DNA from: Ottelia alismoides
Lineage: Eukaryota > Streptophyta > Magnoliopsida > Alismatales > Hydrocharitaceae
Length of the DNA stretch: 64,000 nt
NCBI GenBank assembly: GCA_037367405.1
Contig: JAZKJV010000600.1
Location: forward strand, 372,001 to 436,000
Reading direction: 5' to 3'
Shown here piece by piece: positions 33,059 to 43,411 of the stretch (the first letter of the stretch is position 1; each line of letters starts with the position of its first letter). The notes beneath the pieces are model-generated. The model searched no databases. It was not told the DNA's origin and worked only from the letters and a program-made list of their open reading frames with translations. The translations under genes and the position numbers were made by a program.

Positions 33059-33077
33059 TGGCACCGTTGCCAGTGAC
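33059..33077 (+). promoter_or_regulatory. PBS-like site for tRNA-Asp (Tat/Athila gypsy type)
   Basis: TGGCACCGTTGCCAGTGAC differs in a few bases from TGGCGCCGTTGCCGGGG, the complement of the 3' end of plant tRNA-Asp. It is placed 2 nt after a likely LTR end (...CATCA). This is the strongest single sign of a Ty3/gypsy element here. No gag or pol follows it. Confidence 0.55.
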
Positions 33078-34877
33078 ACAACTTTATTATACGCATTTAA
33101 TTAGTTTTAAATATTTAATTAAGTGAAATTTAATTTATTTTGGTTAAGTTAGTGCATTTGTGACACGGCACTGATGAATAAATTGATCCATTACATTTTC
33201 ATTTTTTTCTCCACAAGTCTTAAGTTCATGATTACAAGATGATTATTGGCAGAGTAAAACCCAAGAGTCATGAACTCCAAGGATCTTGAGATGAACTATC
33301 AGTGGCTTGGGAGTGCATATGATAATATTGGAAAATATAAATGGTGTTACTAGGAATACTGGAGGTAACGTCTAAAAGGGAGCTTTTTCATTAACCTATA
33401 GTACACCATGGTAAGTGAAATTGGGTAATAATCTATTTAGCTCCATTAGCTAAGGATCAACATCATGCCCAAGGACAGAATAAAACAAAATATTGCAATA
33501 ATCTATGGAAATTGCTTTATTGAATGAATACTTTTGAAATTATTTATCTCTCAAAGAATTGCATCTTGATTAAATATTGGTTGTTTATGAAAAGGTGCAT
33601 CTAAGATTATGGTAGAATGAATAATATGAATGTCTGCTTCCATTGTTGGATTTAGAAGTTGCATTAAAAAATCATAAAGATAAATGAATTAATGGAGTAA
33701 ATGCTCAATAATACTTTTTGGATACTAGGAAGCAATAGGGAACTGGGAAACTGTGAACAAGCGACTATTCTCGTGCCCATAATCTTAGAGTGCAACATTC
33801 GTGTAACTGCTATAAAAACTATAAATCCCTTAGCACATGATTAGCTGATTTACTCTTTATATACCCACTTAGTGCTTTTTTCATTTTGATTATAGTATGG
33901 TCATACAATTTATTTCTGAGTCTGCATGAGTGTGCATGTGAAGGGGGAGGGTGTGTGAGTGGCATGTGCTTCTGGGTGTGCGGGTACGTGTAGGGAACGT
34001 TTGTGTGTGGGTGTGTAGATACGCTTATGAATAAATACGTGCATGGTTGTATAAATTGGCAATAAATCAAGTAACCAGCATAGTCGTGCTATGGCAAAAT
34101 GGAACTTGATTGGAATTCGGTGACCCAAGTCCAGATTCTCGAGTAAACAATTCCAAATCTGGACGGGATGTGTCACATAATTTATGTAATTAAATCTATC
34201 CAAACGGTTGGATAATCAAAGTACAATTAGCGATGCAAAAATGACAAAAATGTGGTACACAGTTAGATCCAACCTTACATGTGTTTGATCTATGTGTTTG
34301 ATCTACATGATTTCTTATATAATTTTAATATAAGTTTGAATGGATCCGTAAGATTAGATTTTTAATAGAGTTGTTAATTTCAACTGATGATTTTCAAATT
34401 TTGATGTAGTTATACTTTTTAAATTTAATTAAAACCATCCATAAGATTAGATTATAAAACATGATCAGTGGTGCAAAAATGAATGAACACAAGATTTACG
34501 ACATTTAACTTATGGATGATTGATCTTTGAAATTTCTGAAATACCACTTTCATATATTTTTCAAATACATCAGTAAGGTTGGATTTTTTTTAACAAAGTT
34601 TTTTCTAACTGACTATTTTGTATTAATCAGTATATAATTTAGGATAAGCTCTATACTTATAGAATTAACACGTAGGTTGTAATGAAATGCATGGGCCCAC
34701 ACTAGCAAATATGATAACGAGAATAAGATACAGCAAATACGGTAATAAAAAGAAAACCTGATTATATCATATAATTTCACTTGCATATTGCCTCAAATAG
34801 AGAAATTGCAGAGAAAACACATTGAAATACATTACAGAATTCCTTTCAAAAAAATACATTACAGAATTTCAAGATAC
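33078..34877. other. Non-coding, mostly AT-rich interval
   Basis: I see no supportable gene. The start may be the untranslated region of the gypsy element. 33920-34030 is a GT-rich stretch (GTGTGTGGGTGTG). 34200-34620 contains a loosely repeated phrase (AAGATTAGATTTT, GTAAGGTTGGATTTT). If the exon at 34878-34994 belongs to a functioning gene, the right part is its downstream intron. Confidence 0.4.
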
Positions 34878-34994
34878 CTGCATCGGGACATTGACAAGTT
34901 TTAGAAAGTTGTCAAGCCTGCCAACTTTGGAATCAACAGCTAGCTGCCTCTTGAATTTCCACCGCTCAATGTTTGATTCATTAGTGAAGATTAC
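34878..34994 (-). CDS. ZDP: Candidate exon of a polynucleotide 3'-phosphatase (ZDP/PNKP-like)
   Basis: This 117-bp phase-0 segment on the minus strand encodes 39 residues with no stop: VIFTNESNIERWKFKRQ..., ending NFLKLVNVPMQ. It is bounded by TTTACATCAAG before it (acceptor AG) and GTATCTTG after CAG (donor GT). VIFTN is motif II of the HAD-type PNK3P phosphatase fold, and TNESNI-RWK-KRQ-AVDSK-GRL with VP-Q near the end is, from memory, the pattern of plant ZDP. ZDP removes 3'-phosphates at DNA breaks in repair and demethylation. Neighbouring exons, such as the one with DFDGCLA, were not found within the window. The gene may therefore be broken by copia C 0.7 kb upstream, have long introns, or be a captured fragment. 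The plus-strand frame here is a shadow. Confidence 0.6.
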
Positions 34995-35658
34995 CTTGAT
35001 GTAAACAAGTCAAAAAAGTAAACATTTCGTACATTAAAATAGTTATCGGTTTCAAACTCTTACTCCCAGAACTATTAGCGTCAACTATAGAGATATGTAA
35101 AAGTCTGCTAATTATCATCTAGTGTAAAACCCCATGCTTTGCACAGGTAAAAACACAAATGACATTACTCTTACTTTTTTATTGGCCAATACTGATCTAT
35201 TGTACTAATTATATGCAAATCTCTATAATTCTTCGTTTATTCATTTTTACATGTGTTCTTTCATTTGTGTGATATCACTGTTCAAGTTATACACAAGTGG
35301 ATAGTTTTATGTTATCACACTTACTAAACTCACGAATTTGTTAAAATACAAAAAAAGGAAAAAATCATAAAGAATGTCCAAACACAATAAAAATGCATAT
35401 ATAAGTTATTTTGAAATGCATATATAGTGTTTAACTTAAATCCTGCAAAAGTAAGAGTGTGGCAAAATACTTCACATCAATGTGCGGAGGGTGTGAACCT
35501 GTAAGTAATAGATGCAAACTATTTATAAAGGCATATGGGGGAAGGATATTTCGTCAACTCTGTACAGATTATCCATGTAAATGCAGAGTACAAGGATATT
35601 TTCCTAATGTTAGATGTTTGTAGCAAATATGTAAAAATAAAATAATGATATTAGTATC
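34995..35658 (-). other. Non-coding, possible intron upstream of the ZDP-like exon
   Basis: AT-rich, with no recognisable gene or element. A pyrimidine-rich stretch before the exon acceptor (minus strand TTTTTTGACTTGTTTACATCAAG) is compatible with an intron 3' end. It stops at the LTR of copia C. Confidence 0.4.
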
Positions 35659-35803
35659 TGTGAAGAGAAAAGGACGGCTTATTATTCATCTTGGTCATAG
35701 GGTTCTCTTATATAGAGAAAAAACCTTTAAGGGCAAAAGGGAACATTACATAAGAAGGATATAAGAAATAAATAATATAAGAAAACATGCAATCTTCTCA
35801 ACA
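35659..35803 (-). repeat. Copia C 3' LTR
   Basis: It runs from TGTGAAGAGA to TCTCAACA, followed by CCCTCAAGATGG, the reverse of the polypurine tract and end of pol. It is similar to 56059-56199 with many substitutions and small indels. Confidence 0.8.
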
Positions 35804-36389
35804 TTTTCCCTCAAGATGGAGCATAAATATCTATCATACTCAACTTCGAATAGCTCTTATGGATCACATGTTGCGTATAGTGGCAGTCTACCTCAATAGG
35901 CTTAGGTCTCTCATAGAAAGAGAGATTGTAGTGATGCTTGATTGTCACATTGCAGATGCATAGGATTAGAATTGATACATCATCTCAGTACTACTCCGTG
36001 TCATGGCTTTGTATTCAGATTCACACTAGATCTAGCCACCACTGTCTGTTTTAAGCTCTTCCATTATACTAAAGAGTTTCCAACAAATATGGCAAAGCAT
36101 GAAGTAGAATTTTTGTTCTTTGGCAACCAGCATAATCACATCTGTGTAACATGTGATAGTCAGAGAAGTCCCTCTGCTAAATAGCAAACTCATGCAAGGA
36201 TAAAAAATGCAGGTACCTCAAAATCATATGCATTGCGTCCATGTGTACATGTCGCAGTTGCTCCATAAATTGACTAACCTTGTTTACAGCAAAGGAGATA
36301 TCCGGCCCGGTGATCATAACATAAACAAGCTTCCCTACTAGCTCCATGTACCTCTGCTTGTCTACATCTTATGTGTCGTCATCATCATG

Positions 36390-36592
36390 GCCTCAAATTT
36401 CAGCGAAATTCGGTCAAATTTCTGTCGAATATCGATATCCTGTCGAAATCGAAATTCGACCGAAATGGCCAAAACGACCAAAATATGGGGGCCCTAATAC
36501 AAAAAATGACCGAAATTTCGATCGAATTTCGATCGAAATTCCGTTTCGGTCGGTCACCGAAATGGTGACCGAAACCAACATTTAAGGCCTAG
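36390..36592. mobile_element. Mutator-type MITE, copy 1, in copia C
   Basis: A 203-bp element with diverged inverted ends GCCTCAAATTT... and ...CATTTAAGGCCTAG. It is flanked by a 9-bp direct repeat ATCATCATG (36381-36389, 36593-36601). The body is full of CGAAATTCGG / TTTCGATCGAAA units. The surrounding copia C sequence joins sensibly when it is left out. The 9-bp duplication favours Mutator; the target is a CAT repeat, so an 8-bp length cannot be excluded. Confidence 0.75.
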
Positions 36593-37301
36593 ATCATCAT
36601 GTAGCTTCATCCTAGGATCCAATGGAGTAGATGTTGGCCTACAATCCATCATCCGTGCCTCTGAAAAAAGATCTATAACATATCTCCTTTGGGTCATCAG
36701 AAGACCATGCTGCTTCATGGCAAATACAAGACTTAGAAAATAACGCGACTCACCTAGGTCCTTGGTGGCAAATATTGTCCAAAAAAAATCGTGGTCACAC
36801 CAATACCATGATTATCATCACCAATAACGATAATATCAACATAAACTAAAATGACAACGGTACATCGTTGAGTCCTCTGAACATAGAGTGAATAATCCAT
36901 AGTGATCGTACAAAACCCATCTGTTGTATCAAATCAGAGAATTTCTAGAACCAAGCTCTTGGACTCTGATTAAGGCAGTAAATAGCATTATGAAGTCTAC
37001 ATACTATGTGAAACTCAATCTCAACAGCAAATCCTGGTGGTTGATGCATGTACACCTTTTCATATAGATCACCATACAAAAATGCATTCTTAACATCAAG
37101 TTGGGAGAGAGACCAGGCACATGCCATTGCAACTGACATCGAGATCCAAAGTTTAGATTGTCGAGCTACTTGAGAAAGGTGTCCAGATGGTCAACTCCAT
37201 ATATATGAGTAAATCCTCTTGCCACAAGACATGTCATGTATCGTTCTATAGTTCCATCGAGCATCATGCATGCGCTTGACTGTGAATACCCAATTGCAGC
37301 T

Positions 37302-38451
37302 AAGATTGCAGAAGTCGGCAGTTGGTACTCGATCGGCAGGGTCACTAACTAAGGATTAATCGGCAGTCGAGAGAGATTTCGGATTTAGTTGGACATTAAA
37401 CGATTTGTAACTTTTTAATTATTTTGAATATATAAATCAATTTTTATAGCATATACTCTCATTTGTATTAACAAAAATCATCCATGATATACAAAAAACA
37501 GTTTAAACATTGCATACTAGCCTACCACCCAAGACAAATATGACAGCAGTAGAATAGGAATGAAGCTTTTCTTAGCTACAGCTTGCTGAACTTTAGCTAC
37601 AACAACTTAATTACTGCTACAAAAAACTAGAAGGCATTCAACGAGTTACTGCTTACACAAACTAAACTTAAAGTTTCGACAACTTAAGCTTAAGCTACAA
37701 CTATGTTCAACTAAGAATAAAACATAAACAAATGCTAACCTCAAGCCATGATATACAAATCCAAATGCCAACAAAGATTCTTTACTCGCAAGTTTCAACC
37801 GAAATCTAAATATCATAATCATATAGTAACATTCAAAAAATAAAAAAAAAAGAAAATCCTAACCTGGGCGGCAAGGTTCGGGAGTTGGAGAAGCTCTAAT
37901 GACTGCTTTGGTTGCAGCTGGAACCAACCTGGAGGTGGGCAATGCCGAGTCGGAGCTTCCTTCAGGTGGCGGCACTATTTGGCAGAGGAGCGATGAGGCG
38001 ACGATGGAGGTTGATGTCGAGGTTAGGGGTTTAAATATTTGGGGATCAAGAGCAGAGGGTGGAGAGCAAGGCACTAAATGTCGATTTCGGTCACCATTTT
38101 TGTACGAAGTTTGGGCTATTTCGGTCGAATTTCGATTTCGACTGGATATCGATATTCGATAAAAATTCGACTGAATTTCGCTGAAATTTGAGGACATGGT
38201 GGAGAGAGTTTATTGTCGAACAGTAAGTTGCTCATTAGATGTAATCGGGTATTTGGTTTTCAGAGACTCAATTACTCGAAAAAACCAATGCAAAAAATGG
38301 TTGATTAAGCGGTCAACTAAATCGATGACTCAGCTGAGTAATCGGGTAAACCAAATTATGGACCGACTTTGGGTACTCGACTCGGCTACCATGTCGAGTC
38401 AACTAATCGGACTGACTAATCGGATTACTCGGTCAATTTTTACAACACTGC
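37302..38451. mobile_element. hAT-type non-autonomous element in copia C RT region
   Basis: The 8-bp duplication TTGCAGCT lies at 37294-37301 and 38452-38459. The left end AAGATTGCAGAAGTCGGCAG and right end GTCAATTTTTACAACACTGC are imperfect inverted repeats of the CAGTGTTGCA type seen at 60942-61404. After the left end both elements share the phrase AGGGTCACTAA. The body includes a GC-rich segment (37862-38066) unlike the rest, perhaps captured host sequence. A Mutator-type MITE (38067-38197) is inserted in it. No transposase is encoded. Confidence 0.85.
38067..38197. mobile_element. Mutator-type MITE, copy 2, inside the hAT element
   Basis: A 131-bp element with 9-bp duplication GGTGGAGAG at 38058-38066 and 38198-38206. 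It is an inverted, shorter copy of the MITE at 36390-36592: its reverse complement starts CCTCAAATTTCAGCGAAATT and ends with GGTGACCGAAATCGACATTT. It has lost the middle GGGGGCCC section of copy 1. Confidence 0.8.
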
Positions 38452-39839
38452 TTGCAGCTGACCACATATGTACCTTCTGGAGTAGTAACTAAGATCCATG
38501 TACCTCGAGACTGTAAAGTATCCATTTTATCTTCCACGGCAAAACGCTAGTGGCTCTCCTTCATGGCATCTCAGTACACGCGTAGGATATCAAGAGATGA
38601 TAATCCAACACAAATATCCTGAAATTTTTTATAAGCGTCCCAATAAGACATATCCTGCAAACGGGTATTTAGCACATCGGTGTTTCTCCTTTCAGAGAGA
38701 AATGGTTTGATCCGAATCATTGTCCTTGATGATATCCTCCTGAGGTGTCCCCTGTTAAACCTATATAGTGTCATGCTGATCATTCAAACCACCAGTGCCA
38801 TCAATGGAAACTAAGTGTTCAGTATTTACTTGGGGCATGTTGGATGATGGGAAAGGTGATGGAGTAAAGAGGGTTGTATGTGACCTGTGAGTATATATAT
38901 GTGAAAAAACTATGATGCAAATGTAGGTGGGACATGTATACAAGGAGGTGGAAGATGAACTTCCTCCCCAGCCTCAGATGAGAGCATTCTATCACTTGTA
39001 AGAGTAAAGTAAATAATAGACTCAAAAAAGGTGACATGGACACTAATGTAGCACTTCTTCTAGATTAGATCAAAACAATGATACCCCTTTGAGTGCGAGA
39101 AGAGCCCATAAATACACATTTGACAACTCTAGGAGAGAGCTTATCACGTCCAAGATTCAGAAGATGAACAAACGCCACACAACCAAAGACACATGGCATA
39201 AGAGAAAAAAGGTCTTTTTTGGGAAACGCTACCGGAGAAGGGAATCTTCTCTCCCAAAATAGAGGATGGTACACGGTTGACAAGGTAACATGATGTCAGC
39301 ACTGCATAACCCAGAAGGAATGTGGAGCTCGACTCAGAATTAGGACAGTCCTTGCCATGTCAAGGAGGTGATGTTGTTTGTGTAGGCAATACCGCTTTGA
39401 TGGGATGTATATGAGCATGAGGTCTGATGGATAATAACCTAAGGTCTGAAAAAAATGAGACAATCGAGTCAGATAAAACTCCAAGGCATTGTCTGAACGT
39501 ATGTACTTTATAATATCAGGAAAAAAATATTCAGCACTTCATTAACAAAATTTTGAATAACAGAACTAGTATCAGACTTATTCTATAACAAACATGCCCA
39601 AGACAATCTAGAATAGTCATCCACGGCCATAAGATAGTACATATGTCTCTGATGATCAAGAACACGACTCGGACCCTAAAATATCTGAATGAACAAGCTT
39701 AAGCATACTCTGACTACTACGACCCTGATGACTTGGAAAGCTAGAGCGATGATGCTTTCCGAGCTGACACGCTTTACACTGGAACGTAGACTTGAGAGAG
39801 ACCTAAGGAATAAGTCCTATATGTTGATAATGTAATTTC

Positions 39840-39949
39840 TCACATTAAGATTCTCTTTGAGTCTTGGCTCCTATAAGATTTTCTAATTCTCTTTTAATAT
39901 ATTTGGATGGACACCATCGCATGTTTCCCCCTTTTTTACTCAAAAAAAA
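39840..39949 (+). mobile_element. LINE 3'-end fragment in copia C
   Basis: AATATATTTGGATGGACACC, then CATGTTTCCCCCTTTTTT, then ACTC and an A-run ending at 39949. This is the LINE family 3' hairpin and tail in plus orientation. Only about 100 bp remain, so it is a severely 5'-truncated LINE insertion. A clear duplication was not seen, and the start is approximate. Confidence 0.7.
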
Positions 39950-40028
39950 GTATACCAATCTTCTGCAATGGGAGATGACCAAAGCACATGTACCACATAT
40001 AAGGAGAAATGGATCCAATAAGAGTAGA

Positions 40029-40469
40029 GTGCAAATAAATATAGATATATACCTGATCCGCCACCATATCCGTTTTATGCATATTTGACATCCATATCCG
40101 TATCCGTTTGAAAATGGATTAGGATATGGTTATAACTTTGATAGCCGCATACATCCATATATGTATCTGTATATCCATTTTCATATATAAATATAGTTGT
40201 ATATTTATTTTTAACCACACAACATAATTTATACATTCTTTCACCATATTTGGTATAATTTTTATAATATAAAGTATAAACACATTTAATATATTTATAT
40301 AATGTATTTCCATCCAATACATGTGTATTTAAGCCAATTGATAGTCGTCATGGTAATGTAGTTTTAATATCCATCAATATATGTATTCGCATTTGTATCC
40401 ATGTTTAAAAACAGATAAGGATATGCTAACACATATATATGTACCTGTATCCGTTTGTTTGCATCCCTA
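40029..40469. mobile_element. hAT MITE with TATCC-rich body in copia C
   Basis: The right end GTTTGCATCCCTA is a typical hAT terminus; the left end GTGCAAATAAATA is decayed. The near-duplicate 8-mers AGAGTAGA (40021-40028) and AGAGTGGA (40470-40477) flank it. The body repeats ATCCGTATCCGTTT / ATATCCATTT motifs. Copia C sequence is continuous around it. Confidence 0.7.
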
Positions 40470-40811
40470 AGAGTGGATGAAGCTCCAACATAAGGGGACT
40501 AGATCAACCTATAAAGACCTCCCTACTCACGATCACATCCAATCACTTTGCCCGTGAGTATATCCCAAAACACAAGGGAACTAGAGTCAAATATGGCACG
40601 AAAATGTAAATCATTAGTAATATGAATGATAGATGATTGATTCAAGAAAAATTCAAGTGCATGAAGAACAAACTGTAAGTGCAAGGAAGGAGTCGAGTGG
40701 ACCTCCCCCTGACTAACAATGTAGGAATGTGTCCCATCAGCAATCACCACAGATCTCTCAAACTGTACTGAGATTTATGAATGAAATTGAGTTCTATCTC
40801 CAAGAGATGGT

Positions 40812-43411
40812 TGTTGGACATGCGAGCCCACGGCGAGCCATCATGCAAGAAATGTTATTGCAAATATCATTCCCTGATCTGAAATGAAGAATAATTAATT
40901 TGTATAATAGGTCCCTTAGTACATTTAGGGTATGTACCATGGCCATCTTGATGATCATACAGTTGTTGATTCAATTGTTGAATTATAGAGGCTGGTGCTT
41001 GGGTAATATCTAAAGAGTTAGATTGAGGACTCATCAAGAACTGTCAAATGATTGTTAAGAGAGGATCTCCAGACTGTGTAAAAGATGTCAATCCTTTCTC
41101 TAATGGGCTAATATCTAATCGACCTCTTGATGCGGGTCATCTGCAAAGGAATAGAGATTTGGAGGAGTTAGATAAGTTAGGACAAAGAGTCGACTTGACG
41201 AGATCGAGATAACCAAATCCTATGTCGTATGTTGTCACGATATAGGCATGCGTACTCTGACCAAAAACAGATGTGTTATTATATCTCTGAGTATTTACAT
41301 TTGGCAGATCGATAAGTTGATGATCTAATCAAGGTCCATACACTGGCACGCTGGTATGCATACAAGGGCATATGAGTAATACGATCTCTTAAAGGGATCA
41401 TACAGGTTCATTACTAAATCGCAAGACGTGAACTTAGTCATAAGATATTGGGAATCAAATTACGTGCATTGCCATCCCACTTTGGAAGCTTGACTGAATT
41501 TGTACGTTTGATATGTACTTTTGGAAAGTATATGATCAATACCTAGGTATGGAATATGCTTTTGAAGGATATGATCGATATTGAATCCCAATAATCAAAT
41601 GAGAAACTTAATGATAAAACCTTAAAGAAGACAATAGATCTAAAACTTCGAGTTTATTCGAAGTCTTCAAGTATGCAGGATGTACAGGTATTAGGAATAC
41701 ATGAGGGTCATGTGATCATAAATGATTGTATAACCATGACGCTTCCATTCTGAGGGAATGATGAAATAGGTCTGGATTTTAGTGACTCCTCTCAATAGAG
41801 AAGTAATCTAATCTTGATCCAAATGTTGGACGGTGATTTAAATGTGATTCAAATGCAATGAGAAGATTAGATTTACGGCCTTCATTTAATCAAATGTCTT
41901 TGGGAGGTCCTCGAGATCTGAATTTTGAGACATGATCTCAATCCAAGTCACTATACGTAGAACGTACAATCACCACGTTCTTATCTCCAAGTATCCGTGG
42001 AGAAAGCGCATTATTCTTGAAAGAGTTCAACGATAATTTCATAATTGATAGTGTCTGAGCGTTAAAGAATATTGATAATTAAATGTGATTTAATTATCAT
42101 GAATAATATGAAATTGATTCATATTATTTGGTCATATAAGGAGAGTTATCTAAGATAATTAAATGTGGTTTAATTTACAAAGAGGAGAATAATGTGAATG
42201 TGATCCATATTATTTTGGCATATGAGAGTAGAAATCCAAGATGATTAAATATGATTTAATTATCAAGGATATGAATAAGGTGGATAACACTATCCATATT
42301 ATTTGTATATATTATAAATGTAATTTATAATATATTAGAGAGAGCTTGTTGTAAATAGTATCTTCAATTTAATTATTGATGTGAATAGGATTCGCGTTGG
42401 AGATTAATTGGGAATATAATTTACGTTTAGTTTTGGGTTGTGAATATGATTCACAATTATTTAATGGCGTCATTGCAATATTCACAAAATTAATTTGGAA
42501 TTATTTTTGTGAATTAACTTACAACAAAAGTTGTTGTAAATATGTATTAAGGATTAAAGGAGACAACACCATCCATTTAGTGGATGGTGGACGGCCACCC
42601 CCTGACTTGGTCATAAGGGCGGTCGTCCCATCCTTTTCAAGAGGGTAGGTGGCCTCCTTCCAAATCCTTCTATCCTAATTGATTTAGTTCAAGTTAAATT
42701 ATGTTGATTATTCAATATATATTTAATTTAATATAAATTGACTGTTGTATTTTTACAACAAAATTATGGTCATTGAATAGAAACACAAATCAATCTCAAC
42801 CCTTTATTTTGTATTTTACATGGATTAGAATCCATAGACTCCCAAAATACTATAAAAGAAGAGGCAACCCTAGCTCTTCTTTAACATGCAAATTATATGA
42901 TCCCCCCTCTCTCTCTACACACCAAACCTCTCTATCTTTGTGATTGTCCACCTTGTGCCCTATAGAGAATCGTCGTCATCCTCGCGCGTCGTACTGCCGC
43001 TTCGACTGCTCGTAAATCTCCGTCTCTTTCGGAACACCTCGCTCGTGAAGAAGACATCGTATCTCGTGAGACAAGATCAGGAGATTTGTCGCTTGGATCG
43101 TCAAGATGGATTGCAAGAAGCCGGTGTTTCATCAACGCGCTTGCAAGCATCTCCTCCATCGGGTCAGACTTGAGATAAGAGGTCTTTTTATTTAGAGACT
43201 TCGATTGCAACCACGTTGTAAGTGGTAATCCTAGTACCCCTTTATGGTTTAGATGAAAGGATTCGAGAAGTGTTTTTTGATCATATGGCTTCATCGCATT
43301 TAATTTTTTAAAGTCCAATGCCCCAAGCAACTAGTGTGGTTATTTGCTCCTGATCGCATACGATGTGATCATCACGCTTCCGTCATGTGCTTAAAGATCT
43401 TTCGCATACCC
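40812..43411 (+). repeat. Copia D left (5') LTR
   Basis: The repeat of 52062-54624. It contains a TATA-like ACTATAAAAGAAGAGG (42849-42864) followed by CTCTCTCTCTAC (about 42908). At 42070-42310 it carries imperfect tandem units of about 80 bp (GATTAAATATGATTTAATTA, then ATTCATATTATTTGG). Open frames inside, such as 42932-43330 on the minus strand, are not genes. Confidence 0.9.

Larger units (their letters stand above)
35804..40811 (-). pseudogene. Copia C pol remains: RNase H, RT, integrase, protease end
   Basis: From right to left on the minus strand, the remains run as follows. Near 40700-40760 is the post-protease region (MVIADGTHSYIVSQG). The gag-pre-integrase, then integrase, runs from 39780 to about 39070 (VFGCVAFVHLLNLGRDKLSPRVVKCVF). 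RT lies at about 38460-36600 (LDVKNAFLYGDLYEKVYMHQPPGFAVE, 37080-36990), and RNase H at 36390-35830. In the RT catalytic box the minus strand reads VYVDIIVIGDD, so the second Asp of YVDD is deleted (about 36835-36845). Frameshifts and stops are frequent. The interruptions at 36390, 37302, 39840 and 40029 are later insertions. Confidence 0.8.

Noticed and set aside
34822..35004. Plus-strand 60-codon ORF over the exon region
   Set aside because: The minus-strand reading explains the same bases with matched splice sites and a known protein motif.
36390..38197. A single 1.8-kb DNA transposon with long terminal inverted repeats
   Set aside because: The two inverted ends are separate short MITEs. 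Each has its own 9-bp duplication, and the hAT element 37302-38451 overlaps only one of them, which a single transposon could not produce.
42932..43330. 132-codon minus-strand ORF in the copia D LTR
   Set aside because: It is inside an LTR, it is not conserved as an open frame in the other LTR copy, and it has no recognisable domain.
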